Shown here piece by piece: positions 28,301 through 37,506 of a DNA stretch of 64,000 nt; the stretch's first letter is position 1; every line of letters begins with the position of its first letter. Origin of the DNA: Alphaproteobacteria bacterium (GTDB lineage Bacteria > Pseudomonadota > Alphaproteobacteria > Micavibrionales > Micavibrionaceae); NCBI GenBank assembly GCA_020442385.1, contig JAGRKE010000002.1:186001-250000 (forward strand). The letters run 5' to 3'. The notes beneath the pieces are model-generated. The model was given only the letters and a program-made list of their open reading frames with translations, was not told the DNA's origin and searched no databases. Position numbers and translations under genes: made by a program.

Positions 28301-28371
28301 ATCTTTAGTTTCCTATGCGCTATGCAATTCGCGTATAATAGAAGATATAAATAAAACCCATTGCTTACAAA

Positions 28372-28974
28372 ATGCCAAAGATTTTTTTAAAACCCAACTC
28401 ACCGGAATTTGCCGAAAAGGAAAGTGCAAAAAAGAAACGGCATTGCGATATGCCTGGCTGCGCCCTGCCCGGCCTTCATAAAGCGCCTAAAAACAGAGCC
28501 TTGGATGAATATTACAAGTTTTGCGTAGACCATGTGCGAGACTATAACAAAGCCTGGAATTTCTTTGATGGTATGGCCGATCACGAAGTCGAAGAGCATA
28601 TGGTCAACGCCCTGTATGGTGAACGCCCGACCTGGCGCTATGATAACGCGGCGGCGACAGAGGATATTTTAAAGCGCAAAGCCTGGCAGACCTATCACTT
28701 TACCGATAAAGCGCCGCCCCAAGATGACAAGAACGGTTCAGGCGAGTATGGCCGCAACACCCCGGAATTCAAGGCGATGGCGGTGATGGGGTTGGAGCCA
28801 CCCTTAAGCCTGGATTGTATTCGCCAGCGTTATAAAGAGCTTGCTAAAAAACACCATCCCGATTTAAACAGAGGCTGCACAAAATCAGAAGAGCTTCTCA
28901 AAGAGATCAATATGGCCTATACCATTCTTAAGCTGGCCTTCGAAAATTTCGAAAAGCTTCCCGAAAGACCCTAG
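28372..28974 (+). CDS. J-domain protein (DnaJ-like)
   Basis: 200 aa. The C-terminal J domain (about 135-195) has the HPD tripeptide in LAKKHHPDLNRG, so it can stimulate an Hsp70. The N-terminal half is specific to this alphaproteobacterial family: a Cys-containing segment CDMPGCALPGLHKAP and FCVDHVRDYNKAWNFF. The client is unknown. No clear Shine-Dalgarno precedes ATG 28372. cobS starts 15 bases after the stop. Confidence 0.9.
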   Translation: MPKIFLKPNSPEFAEKESAKKKRHCDMPGCALPGLHKAPKNRALDEYYKFCVDHVRDYNKAWNFFDGMADHEVEEHMVNALYGERPTWRYDNAAATEDILKRKAWQTYHFTDKAPPQDDKNGSGEYGRNTPEFKAMAVMGLEPPLSLDCIRQRYKELAKKHHPDLNRGCTKSEELLKEINMAYTILKLAFENFEKLPERP

Positions 28975-28989
28975 AGAAAAATACATTTT

Positions 28990-30042
28990 ATGTCTGAAGA
29001 ACTGAATAAAGATAAAGAATCCCAAGCGGGTATCTCCTTTGACATCACGACGATTAAGACCAAGGAAGGGAAATACACCTCCATTCCCGACACAACCTAC
29101 AATGCACGGGAGACCTTTGGGCTGGATCTGGACTGGGAAATTCCGGGCTTTAGCGAAGATAACCCGAACGTGCCCGATATCGACCCGACCTACCAGTTTG
29201 ATCACGACACCACGATGGCCATTCTGGCGGGCTTTGCGCACAACCGCCGGGTGATGATTCAGGGCTATCACGGCACGGGTAAATCCACCCACATTGAACA
29301 GGTGGCCGCGCGCCTGAACTGGCCGTGCGTGCGTATCAATATGGACTCCCATGTCAGCCGTATCGACCTGATCGGTAAAGATGCCATCACACTTCAAGAA
29401 GGCAAACAGATTACGAAATGGCAGGATGGATTGCTGCCATGGTCGCTGCAAAACCCGACAGCGCTGGTGTTTGATGAATATGACGCCGGGCGCCCGGACG
29501 TGATGTTCGTGATTCAGCGCGTACTGGAAAATGAAGGGCGTCTGACCCTGCTCGACCAGAACCGCATTATCCGCCCGCACCCGGCCTTCCGCCTGTTTGC
29601 CACAACAAACACGGTGGGTCTGGGCGATACAACGGGCCTTTATCACGGCACGCAGCAGATCAACCAAGGCCAGATGGACCGCTGGAATATCGTCGTGCAG
29701 CTCAATTACCTGCCTCATGATGATGAGATGAATATCATGCTCGCCAAATTTCCGGAGATGAACACCGCTGAAGAAAAAGACAATGTCGACCGCATGGTAC
29801 GTGTGGCCGATCTGACCCGTGAAGGCTTCATCAACGGCGATCTCTCGACCCTGATGAGCCCGCGCACCGTGTTGTCATGGATTGAGAATTACCAGATCTT
29901 CAAAGACCGCGAGATCGCGTTCCAGCTTTCATTCCTGAATAAATGTGATGAGACAGAAAGGCCCATTATCGCGGAATATTACCAGCGCTGTTTTGATGTT
30001 GAATTACCGAAAAGCGCGATTAGAAACGTTGCTGTTACTTAA
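28990..30042 (+). CDS. cobS: Cobaltochelatase subunit CobS (AAA+ ATPase)
   Basis: 350 aa. AAA+ component of the CobNST complex that inserts cobalt into hydrogenobyrinate a,c-diamide in aerobic B12 synthesis. Walker A GYHGTGKST, Walker B ALVFDEYDAG, sensor-1 LFATTNTVG and SPRTVLSWIENYQIF near the end. CobN is not in the window. Related CobS/CobT pairs also occur without a full B12 pathway, so the chelatase substrate is not certain. It is separated from cobT by about 530 bases holding minus-strand small genes. Confidence 0.93.
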   Translation: MSEELNKDKESQAGISFDITTIKTKEGKYTSIPDTTYNARETFGLDLDWEIPGFSEDNPNVPDIDPTYQFDHDTTMAILAGFAHNRRVMIQGYHGTGKSTHIEQVAARLNWPCVRINMDSHVSRIDLIGKDAITLQEGKQITKWQDGLLPWSLQNPTALVFDEYDAGRPDVMFVIQRVLENEGRLTLLDQNRIIRPHPAFRLFATTNTVGLGDTTGLYHGTQQINQGQMDRWNIVVQLNYLPHDDEMNIMLAKFPEMNTAEEKDNVDRMVRVADLTREGFINGDLSTLMSPRTVLSWIENYQIFKDREIAFQLSFLNKCDETERPIIAEYYQRCFDVELPKSAIRNVAVT

Positions 30043-30043
30043 A

Positions 30044-30316
30044 TTAAGGGTTCGGAGTATTTGAATCTTTTGTGGATTCCCAAACCCAAACAGCTGCATC
30101 TTTAACAGCCTTCGCATTTTCAACATTAGCATGTACATAACTGTCCCAGAGTGTTTCTTGATCATCCTCCGAAACAATGCCAGTGGCTTCACCAACTTCG
30201 ACCGCAGCTGTCCTGATAACACCAGCAACCGCAAAAATAGCCGCGCCCTTAAAAGCAATTTTTCCAAAGATACTTCCAATTTTGAATCTAGCGCCATCGC
30301 CTACAGAAAGTGTCAT
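30044..30316 (-). CDS. Hypothetical small protein
   Basis: 90 aa. It has a hydrophobic Ala/Gly/Val-rich stretch (about residues 19-50, GAAIFAVAGVIRTAAVEVG) and then an acidic amphipathic region with DDQETLWDSYVH. AGAGGG lies 5 nt before ATG. No family recognised. It lies between cobS and cobT on the opposite strand and is more AT-rich than either. Confidence 0.55.
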   Translation of the reverse strand: MTLSVGDGARFKIGSIFGKIAFKGAAIFAVAGVIRTAAVEVGEATGIVSEDDQETLWDSYVHANVENAKAVKDAAVWVWESTKDSNTPNP

Positions 30317-30419
30317 TACGCCCTCTTGCCTACTGTTTTTGTTTAATTCAGAAACTTAACATATATAAAAATATAAAGTCAATTATTTTATGGAAATTAA
30401 AAAACACCGCTTGAGCGCT

Positions 30420-30542
30420 CTATACTAGATATGGTCCAACAATTCCGATAAGAAAGATAAAAAGAACCACAAACACAATTCTTTTGAAAGGTGTATCCAG
30501 CCCCAAGGCGTGCAGAGCCAAGAATATGTTATTCATTCTCAT
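30420..30542 (-). CDS. Very small putative membrane protein
   Basis: 40 aa. A short amphipathic start (FLALHALGLDTPFKR) precedes one strong membrane helix (IVFVVLFIFLIGIVGPYLV). The plan DTPFKR plus C-terminal helix looks like a real small protein. There is no clear Shine-Dalgarno; an alternative ATG is at 30536. It may pair with the 90-aa gene downstream on the same strand. Moderate to low confidence. Confidence 0.4.
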   Translation of the reverse strand: MRMNNIFLALHALGLDTPFKRIVFVVLFIFLIGIVGPYLV

Positions 30543-30571
30543 AGATTCAGGATAAAACGCACAAGACGGTC

Positions 30572-32416
30572 ATGACAAGTACGAAACAAGAAGAATTCAA
30601 GCATATAACCGCCGCCGTCTTGCGCACCATTGCCGGACGTAAGGAGCTTGAGGCCGTCTTCAGCGCGGGTGAGCCGCCGATTGGCCGCATTGCCTCTGGG
30701 ACGCGCCCGCGCCTGCCCCTGCCTGAATCCGACATGAACGCGATATCATTGCGGTTGGTGCGCGGATGCGCGGATGCGCAGGCCCTGCATATCGCCCATC
30801 ACAATCCGCGTACGCACTATAAGAATTGCCCGCGCAACTCCGAGGCTGCCGCGGCTTTCACCGCGCTGGAACAGGCGCGCTGCGAAGCTCTGGGGATGAG
30901 CGAGATGCGCGGCGTGGGCACGAATTTAAATGCCGTTCTCAATGAAAAATGCAAACGCGCCGGGTTTGAAAACATCACCAGACGTGATCAAGCCGATCTG
31001 GGTGAGGCGTTGCACGTACTTGCGCGCATCAATCTAACGGGTGAAACCCCGCCCCCGGCCGCGGCAAAATTGCTGGAGCTTTGGCAACCATGGCTGGATG
31101 AAAAATTGAGCAAGGCGGGCTTTGCCGATCTTAAAACCCTGATAAACGACCAAGCCGCCTATGGCGCGCTGGCCCGTCAATTGATCGAAGAGATGGAAAT
31201 GGACGCCGCTCCGCCCGAGGAAAGCACGGACGATGACGGGCTGGATATGCAAGATGAGCAAGGCCCGGATGATCAAGACGCTCAGCATGAAGATGGCGGG
31301 GGTGAAGACAGCAGCGAAAGCGGCGCAGGCGATCTTGAATCTCATGATGATATAGAAGACGGCGAATTTGAGGCTCAAGACGGCGGCGCAGAGGATGTCT
31401 CCGATGAGATGAGCAGCGAGGGTGCAGACGAAATGTCGCCCGATCATTACCCGCTCAACCGCCCTGACGGCATGGCCAGCGGCCCCGGCGGGCAGTATCT
31501 GATCTACACCACGCAATTTGATGAAGAGATTGATGCGCGCGATCTGGCCGAGCCAGAAGAATTGAACCGCCTGCGTAAGATGCTCGATCAACAGCTTGCT
31601 CACAATCAGACCATTATTACCAAGCTGGCCAACCGCCTGCAGCGCAAAGTTATGGCGCGCCAGCAACGCAGCTGGGCCTTTGATCTGGAGGAAGGTGTTC
31701 TGGATTCCGCGCGGCTGGCGCGCGTCATTGCTAATCCGAATGTGCCGCTGACCTTTAAGGCCGAAAAAGACACCGAATTCCGTGACACGATTGTCACGCT
31801 GCTAATTGATAATTCCGGCTCCATGCGCGGACGGCCGATTGCGCTGGCCGCTATGACCACCGATATTGTCGCCCGCACGCTGGAGCGTTGCGGCGTGAAG
31901 GTTGAAATTCTCGGCTTCACCACACGCGCGTGGAAAGGCGGGCAGTCTCGTGAATTATGGATGGAAAATGGCCGTCCCGCAAACCCCGGTCGCCTTAATG
32001 ATATCCGCCATATTATCTACAAGGCCGCCGATGCGCCGATGCGCCGCACGCGCAAGAATATCGGCCTGATGCTCAAGGAAGGTGTGCTCAAGGAAAACAT
32101 CGATGGCGAAGCCTTGGTCTGGGCCTATAACCGCCTCGCCCCACGCGCGGAGCAGCGCAAGATCATTATCGTTGTCTCGGACGGTGCGCCGGTAGATGAC
32201 TCCACCCTTTCCGTCAATAAATCCAATATCTTGGAGGGAGATCTTCGCAACGTCATCAAATGGATCGAAAGCCGCAGAGATGTTGAAATCGCGGCGATTG
32301 GTATCGGCCATGACGTCACGCGCTATTACAAGCGCGCCCTGACCATCGCCGATGCGGACGAGCTGGCCGGCGCGCTGGTCGAAGAGCTGGAAGATTTGTT
32401 TGAGGAAACAAAATAA
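30572..32416 (+). CDS. cobT: Cobaltochelatase subunit CobT (VWA protein)
   Basis: 614 aa. Partner of CobS in the cobalt chelatase. The N-terminal CobT region (residues 1-200) is followed by a very acidic, low-complexity stretch (about 210-295) and a C-terminal von Willebrand A domain. The MIDAS motif is DNSGSMRG, with further elements [14 protein letters not shown]. The family length matches. hisS follows within 40 bases in the same direction. Confidence 0.93.
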   Translation: MTSTKQEEFKHITAAVLRTIAGRKELEAVFSAGEPPIGRIASGTRPRLPLPESDMNAISLRLVRGCADAQALHIAHHNPRTHYKNCPRNSEAAAAFTALEQARCEALGMSEMRGVGTNLNAVLNEKCKRAGFENITRRDQADLGEALHVLARINLTGETPPPAAAKLLELWQPWLDEKLSKAGFADLKTLINDQAAYGALARQLIEEMEMDAAPPEESTDDDGLDMQDEQGPDDQDAQHEDGGGEDSSESGAGDLESHDDIEDGEFEAQDGGAEDVSDEMSSEGADEMSPDHYPLNRPDGMASGPGGQYLIYTTQFDEEIDARDLAEPEELNRLRKMLDQQLAHNQTIITKLANRLQRKVMARQQRSWAFDLEEGVLDSARLARVIANPNVPLTFKAEKDTEFRDTIVTLLIDNSGSMRGRPIALAAMTTDIVARTLERCGVKVEILGFTTRAWKGGQSRELWMENGRPANPGRLNDIRHIIYKAADAPMRRTRKNIGLMLKEGVLKENIDGEALVWAYNRLAPRAEQRKIIIVVSDGAPVDDSTLSVNKSNILEGDLRNVIKWIESRRDVEIAAIGIGHDVTRYYKRALTIADADELAGALVEELEDLFEETK

Positions 32417-32454
32417 ACTTGCCCAAAACCACTGGATCGCCTAACACAGAAGGC

Positions 32455-33807
32455 ATGAGTGAGAAAAAGAAAATCTACAAACCCTCCCCGATTAGCGGAT
32501 TTCCCGAATGGACGCCCGATGTGCGTCTGGTGGAGCAGCAATGGCTGGATCATATCCGCCGCGTGTTTGAATCCTATGGCTACTGTAATATTGAGACTCC
32601 GGCCATTGAGGCGCTGGATGTCATCGCCGCCAAGGGCGAGGATGTTGATAAAGAAATTTACGTGCTGGAGCGCTTGCAGGCCGATGAAAATGACAAGAAA
32701 GAGGCGCGCCTTGCCCTGCACTTTGACCAGACGGTTCCCCTCGCCCGCTATGTGGCACAGCATTTCAATGATCTGATTTTCCCGTTCAAGCGTTACCAGA
32801 TGCAAAAGGTCTGGCGCGGCGAAAGACCGCAGGCCGGACGCTTCCGTGAATTCTACCAGTGCGATATCGATGTGATTAATGTTGATCATCTGCCGCTGCA
32901 TTTCGATGCGGAAATGCCCGCGATCATCTGGCAGATCCTCTCCACCCTGTCCGGTATGAAGAATGAAAAAATCCAGCTGCGCATTTCAAATCGGAAAATT
33001 TTGATGGGCGCAATGCAAGCACTTGAGATTAAAAACCCAGTAGAAGTTATGCGCTGGATAGACAAAGCAGAAAAACTTTCTGAGAAGCAAATTTTTGATG
33101 GCTTACTCTCAGCGAACGTTGAAAAAAACAGCATCCGTCCTCTACTCACTTTTTGTGAGAAAAAAGAAACCGGACCACAGGCGGGATTGAATATATACAA
33201 CCACATCAACTCTTACTCGTTCTGCAACGATCTTATGCGTGAAGGTGCGGAAGAATTAATGTTTGTTATGGATCAGCTTGCACTGCTTCCTGCAAATGCC
33301 GCCGTGGCTGATTTATCCATCGTGCGCGGCCTCGATTACTACACCGGCACGGTGTATGAGACCGTGTTCCTTGATGATCCGTCCTATGGCTCGATCTGTT
33401 CCGGTGGTCGTTATGATGATCTGGCGGGGAATTACATCAACAAGCATTTGCCGGGCGTGGGTATTTCCATCGGGTTTTCCCGCCTATTTGACCGTATTCG
33501 TCAAAAGGGGCAATTGCCGCTGGGCAAGCATTCCCCCGCCGACATTCTGGTCGTGATGCCGAATGAGGACATGCGCGGCGTGGCAACGGAAACCGCCAAT
33601 ATTCTGCGCCAGCGTTACAATGTGGAATTATCACATGGTGGGAAGCTGAAAAAACAGCTGGCCACGGCCGAGAAAAAAGGCATTCCCTATATCTGGTTCC
33701 CGCCCTTTGAAGATGGTTTACCGCACGAGGTTAAAAACCTTGCCACTGGCGAACAAACCAAAGCTGACCCCAACACATGGGAAGCGTCATTGCGAGGAAC
33801 ATCGTGA
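32455..33807 (+). CDS. hisS: Histidine-tRNA ligase
   Basis: 450 aa. Class II synthetase: motif 2 is KVWRGERPQAGRFREFYQCD, the HisS-specific motifs are VRGLDYYTGTVYE and CSGGRYDDL, and motif 3 is GVGISIGFSRLF. The anticodon domain starts near ADILVVMPNED. ATG 32455 is preferred, but AGAAGG lies directly against it; a TTG at 32419 with GAGGAA 12 nt upstream is the alternative. The last residues (SLRGTS) and the stop are encoded by the left arm of a palindromic repeat. Bases 32980-33290 are visibly more AT-rich than the rest. Confidence 0.94.
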   Translation: MSEKKKIYKPSPISGFPEWTPDVRLVEQQWLDHIRRVFESYGYCNIETPAIEALDVIAAKGEDVDKEIYVLERLQADENDKKEARLALHFDQTVPLARYVAQHFNDLIFPFKRYQMQKVWRGERPQAGRFREFYQCDIDVINVDHLPLHFDAEMPAIIWQILSTLSGMKNEKIQLRISNRKILMGAMQALEIKNPVEVMRWIDKAEKLSEKQIFDGLLSANVEKNSIRPLLTFCEKKETGPQAGLNIYNHINSYSFCNDLMREGAEELMFVMDQLALLPANAAVADLSIVRGLDYYTGTVYETVFLDDPSYGSICSGGRYDDLAGNYINKHLPGVGISIGFSRLFDRIRQKGQLPLGKHSPADILVVMPNEDMRGVATETANILRQRYNVELSHGGKLKKQLATAEKKGIPYIWFPPFEDGLPHEVKNLATGEQTKADPNTWEASLRGTS

Positions 33808-33868
33808 CGAAGCAATCCATCTATTTGCTAACGGCTTTCTGGATTGCTTCGCTCACGCTCGCAATGAC
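33786..33868. repeat. Large palindromic repeat (TCATTGCGAG...AAGCAATCC class)
   Basis: The left arm (33786-33819) and right arm (33840-33868) are imperfect inverted copies: GTCATTGCGAG at one end pairs with CTCGCAATGAC at the other, and GAAGCAATCCA with TGGATTGCTTC. This is a repeat class found in many bacterial genomes and often translated as HCEERSDEAI / ASLALAMT-like peptides. It contains the hisS stop codon and the start of the next gene. Confidence 0.88.
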
Positions 33869-34400
33869 AACAGTTGCGTACGCACAAGAACCCGTCACCT
33901 ACGCGCCTGAGTATTGCGAATTTCAAGCCACCTTCCCGGAAGAGCCTTACACAAAAAACATATGCGAGGGTGATAATAACGAGCGCTGTTACGATCAGGT
34001 CAGCTACACCAAGGTTTTTGATCTGGACACGACGGTCAATGTGCGCGTGATCTGCAACAAGGTCAGTAAAGAGCTGCATGACACCTATAGCGGTGAAATT
34101 ATGGAAGCGACATTGCGCGCCATGACCGCGGACAGCGTCATCAAAACCTACAAAACCTCGTTTCGCGAGGGCGAGAATTACAAACAAGCCGGACTGGTCG
34201 GTGAAGGCAAGGTCGGGCGCACATCAACCATCTATATCGCCCAGCTCTGGATCGGGAAAAAATCCGCCTTCTCCGTTGAGGCTGAAGTGATTGGCGAAGG
34301 CGTGGACGATGCGGATAAGCTGTTTAGTGATATTCTGCGCAGCATCGGGCCAAAGGCCGAAAAGGCGCAGGTCGAGCCGAGTGAAACGCCGGAGAACTAA
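33804..34400 (+). CDS. Exported hypothetical protein with repeat-derived signal peptide
   Basis: 198 aa. GTG 33804 has GAGGA about 7 nt upstream and overlaps the hisS stop as GTGA. The first 28 residues form a credible signal peptide (MTKQSIYLLTAFWIASLTLA, cleavage after AYA), and the palindromic repeat encodes residues 1-21 of it. The mature part has paired Cys residues (YCEFQATFPEEPY..ICEG..RCYD) and a C-terminal alpha/beta region. No named family recognised. Periplasmic location is inferred. It ends overlapping the sufE stop by 4 bases. Confidence 0.75.
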   Translation: MTKQSIYLLTAFWIASLTLAMTTVAYAQEPVTYAPEYCEFQATFPEEPYTKNICEGDNNERCYDQVSYTKVFDLDTTVNVRVICNKVSKELHDTYSGEIMEATLRAMTADSVIKTYKTSFREGENYKQAGLVGEGKVGRTSTIYIAQLWIGKKSAFSVEAEVIGEGVDDADKLFSDILRSIGPKAEKAQVEPSETPEN

Positions 34401-34816
34401 GCCGCCTGCGCGGACAAACCCTTAATTTTTTCCACCATCGAGAAAAAACCGTTGCGGCGGTTCGGACTTAAATGCTGGTCCAGACCGATTTGTGAAAAGG
34501 CCGCCTCTATATCCACTCCGGAAATTTCATCAAGCGCCTTACCTTGGTATGCACTCACCAATAAAGCGATCAGGCCGCGCACGATATGTGCATCACTATC
34601 AGCAATAAAATAGAAATGCCCGTCTTTGACTTGCGCGCTCATCCAGACGCGCGAGGTACAGCCGCGCACCAAATTCGCATCACTCTTCAGCGCCTCATCC
34701 ATCGCCGGAAGCGTGCGCCCAAGGTCGATCAGATAACGGTAGCGTTGCTCCCAGTCATCGAAAAGCGCGAAGTTCTCGACCATTTCATTCAGGTCTGTTT
34801 GTGTGGTTGCGTCCAC
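34397..34816 (-). CDS. sufE: SufE family Fe-S cluster assembly sulfur acceptor
   Basis: 139 aa. SufE accepts persulfide from the SufS cysteine desulfurase and passes it to SufBCD. The conserved active Cys is in LVRGCTSRVW, and FALFDDWEQRYRYLIDLGR is the family N-terminal signature. GTG 34816 is chosen because GAGAGG lies 6 nt upstream and the length then matches the family; a TTG at 34855 would add 13 residues. No other suf genes are in the window. Confidence 0.92.
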   Translation of the reverse strand: MDATTQTDLNEMVENFALFDDWEQRYRYLIDLGRTLPAMDEALKSDANLVRGCTSRVWMSAQVKDGHFYFIADSDAHIVRGLIALLVSAYQGKALDEISGVDIEAAFSQIGLDQHLSPNRRNGFFSMVEKIKGLSAQAA

Positions 34817-35069
34817 CTCTAACCTCTCGTAATTTTTACGTAATGCATTAAGCAATTGCTCATCTTACATATAGTACAATGGGGCTATGGCGCAACCGTG
34901 AAGCCGTTAAAAACAAAAATAAAATCGCGTTTTTGATTGTTTTGTTGCGGGAAAAAGATAACTAAGTTGATTTAAGGGCTTGCGTGGGCCGCCAGCACTT
35001 GTCTAGATTGTATCTAGTACTCTTGGGGCGGATAAATAATCAAATAATACAAAGGATAGGATATCTTTA

Positions 35070-36383
35070 ATGAGTAAGTCTTCAGACTCCAGCGATTCAA
35101 AAAACACCCTTTACTGCTCTTTCTGCGGGAAGAGCCAGCACGAGGTGCGCAAGCTCATCGCGGGCCCGAACGTGTTCATTTGTAATGAATGTGTCGAGCT
35201 GTGTATGGATATCATTCGCGAGGAAGATAAAACGCAAATCGTGCGTGAGGGCGAAGGTGTCCCTGCTCCGAGCGAAATCAAGAAAGTGTTGGATGACTAT
35301 GTGATCGGTCAAGAGGCCGCCAAGCGCGTGCTCTCTGTTGCTGTTCACAACCACTATAAGCGTCTTGAGCACGGCAACAGCGGCGGCGAAGTTGAGTTGG
35401 CCAAATCAAACATTATGCTTTGTGGTCCGACGGGTTGCGGTAAAACGCTGCTGGCGCAAACACTGGCGCGTATTCTGGATGTGCCCTTCACGATGGCCGA
35501 TGCCACAACTTTGACCGAAGCCGGTTATGTTGGTGAAGACGTTGAGAATATTGTTCTGAAATTGCTGCAGGCTTCTGATTACAATGTCGAGCGTGCGCAG
35601 CGCGGCATCGTTTACATTGACGAGATCGACAAGATTTCACGCAAATCCGACAATCCATCCATCACCCGCGACGTATCGGGTGAAGGCGTGCAGCAAGCGC
35701 TCCTGAAATTGATGGAAGGTACGGTTGCGTCTGTTCCTCCGCAAGGCGGACGCAAGCACCCGCAGCAAGAATTCCTGCAAGTGGACACATCTAACATCCT
35801 GTTTATCTGCGGCGGCGCGTTTGCCGGCCTTGATAAAATCATCGCAGCCCGCGGACGCGGCACGGTGATGGGCTTTGGTGCGGATGTCAAAGACCTTGAT
35901 TCACGCGGCATTGGCGATTTGTTTAAAGAGCTGGAGCCGGAAGACTTGCTGAAATACGGCTTGATCCCTGAATTTATCGGCCGTTTGCCGGTGATTGCAA
36001 CACTTGAAGATCTGGACGAAGACGCATTGATTACTATCCTGACCGAGCCGAAAAATGCGCTTGTGAAGCAGTACAAGAAGCTTTTTGAGATGGAAGGTGC
36101 TGACCTGACCTTCTCTGATGATGCGCTGAAAGCTATCGCCAAAAAAGCAATTGAACGCAAAACAGGTGCACGTGGCCTGCGCTCAATTCTTGAAAATCTG
36201 CTGCTCGATACAATGTATGAGCTGCCGGATATGGAAGATGTTGATGAGGTTCTGGTCAATGAAGATACAGTTCAGGAAAACAAGAAGCCTGTCTTCGTGA
36301 TTGCGGATAAGAAAAAGAAAGCCTCCAAGTCCAAAAAAGATGATAAGGACGAGGATAAAAAATCCGAAGCCTCCGGCGCCTAA
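35070..36383 (+). CDS. clpX: ATP-dependent Clp protease ATP-binding subunit ClpX
   Basis: 437 aa. AAA+ unfoldase that feeds substrates to ClpP. The N-terminal zinc-binding domain has [12 protein letters not shown]...[10 protein letters not shown]. Walker A is GPTGCGKT, Walker B is [10 protein letters not shown], sensor-2 is [10 protein letters not shown], and the pore loop is GYVGEDVEN. The C-terminal tail is Lys/Asp-rich. AAAGGATAGGA precedes the start. clpP and lon, the usual neighbours, are not adjacent. Confidence 0.97.
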   Translation: MSKSSDSSDSKNTLYCSFCGKSQHEVRKLIAGPNVFICNECVELCMDIIREEDKTQIVREGEGVPAPSEIKKVLDDYVIGQEAAKRVLSVAVHNHYKRLEHGNSGGEVELAKSNIMLCGPTGCGKTLLAQTLARILDVPFTMADATTLTEAGYVGEDVENIVLKLLQASDYNVERAQRGIVYIDEIDKISRKSDNPSITRDVSGEGVQQALLKLMEGTVASVPPQGGRKHPQQEFLQVDTSNILFICGGAFAGLDKIIAARGRGTVMGFGADVKDLDSRGIGDLFKELEPEDLLKYGLIPEFIGRLPVIATLEDLDEDALITILTEPKNALVKQYKKLFEMEGADLTFSDDALKAIAKKAIERKTGARGLRSILENLLLDTMYELPDMEDVDEVLVNEDTVQENKKPVFVIADKKKKASKSKKDDKDEDKKSEASGA

Positions 36384-36397
36384 ATGTGAATACAAAA

Positions 36398-36429
36398 ACA
36401 ATATTTTAAAAAATGGCATAAAATATTGT
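36398..36429 (+). terminator. AT-rich stem-loop after clpX
   Basis: ACAATATTTT (36398-36407) pairs perfectly with AAAATATTGT (36420-36429). There is no GC core or clear T-run, so it may be a weak terminator or a protein-binding site. Confidence 0.35.
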
Positions 36430-36486
36430 ATTCTGTTTCATCAGAAACCACTGCGTTTAAGGATGACAATCTCAGGAGGCTGGTGC

Positions 36487-37449
36487 ATGGCTCAACAACC
36501 CAGAATTATGCCTAAAAAGGATAAGAAGTACCGTCTGATCACCCGAAGCGATATGGACGGTCTGGTCTGCGGCGTTTTACTCAAAGAATTGGGTTTAATC
36601 GAAGATGTCATGTTTGCTCACCCCAAAGACATGCAAGACGGCTTGATTGAGGTCGGCCCTGACGATATCACCACCAACCTGCCTTATGTTGAAGGCGTTT
36701 ATCTGGCCTTTGATCACCATGCCAGCGAAATGCAGCGCGTAAAAGACAGACCCGAAAACCATGTTATCAACCCGGATGCCCCGTCCGCTGCGCGCGTGGT
36801 TTACGAATATTTTGGCGGTACAGATAAGTTCCCCAGCATTTCTCCGAGCATGATGGAAGCCGTGGACAAGGCCGACTCTGCCGATTTCAATAAAGATGAA
36901 ATTCTGAATCCGACAGGCTGGGTTTTACTTAGCTTCATTATGGATGCACGCACAGGGTTAGGCCGTTTCCGCGATTTCAACATCTCAAACTACCAACTCA
37001 TGATGAAGCTGATTGATCATTGCCGCAATCACGAGACCATCGAACAAATTCTCGAGCTGCCGGATGTGAAAGAGCGCGCCGATCTGTATTTCGAGCATCA
37101 CACAAAATTCCGCGAGCAAATTGAGCGCTGCGCTTCAGTGCATGGCAATCTCATACTGCTCGACCTGCGCAAAGAAGAAACGATCTGGGCTGGAAACCGT
37201 TTTGTGATTTACGCACTCTTCCCCAACTGCAACCTGTCAATTCATGTGCTCTGGGGCAAGAACAAACAAAACACTGTTCTGGCGATTGGCAAATCGATTC
37301 TCAACCGCACCAGCAAAACCCATGTTGGCAATCTGTGTCTTGAATATGGCGGCGGTGGGCATGAAGCGGCCGGAACCTGCCAAATTGAAAATCTGCGCGC
37401 CGAAGAAACCCTGCAGGACATCATCGAAAAAGTGACCTCTGCCGGATAA
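36487..37449 (+). CDS. DHH family phosphoesterase (exopolyphosphatase-like)
   Basis: 320 aa. DHH motifs: RSDMDGLVCG (residues near 20-29), LAFDHHASEM, and the DHHA1 GGGGHEAAGTC near the C-terminus. Relatives include NrnA-type nanoRNases/pAp phosphatases and exopolyphosphatase-like proteins; the substrate cannot be chosen from sequence alone. ATG 36487 is fixed by a perfect AGGAGG 7 nt upstream. Confidence 0.88.
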   Translation: MAQQPRIMPKKDKKYRLITRSDMDGLVCGVLLKELGLIEDVMFAHPKDMQDGLIEVGPDDITTNLPYVEGVYLAFDHHASEMQRVKDRPENHVINPDAPSAARVVYEYFGGTDKFPSISPSMMEAVDKADSADFNKDEILNPTGWVLLSFIMDARTGLGRFRDFNISNYQLMMKLIDHCRNHETIEQILELPDVKERADLYFEHHTKFREQIERCASVHGNLILLDLRKEETIWAGNRFVIYALFPNCNLSIHVLWGKNKQNTVLAIGKSILNRTSKTHVGNLCLEYGGGGHEAAGTCQIENLRAEETLQDIIEKVTSAG

Positions 37450-37506
37450 CTCTCTATCCGCAAAATGTTCTCTTGATTCTCAACTTGCCTGCTCTATCCT
37501 CTTTGC

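Noticed and set aside
34885..34971. 28-aa frame between sufE and clpX
   Set aside because: Very short, no Shine-Dalgarno, composition matches the AT-rich spacer.
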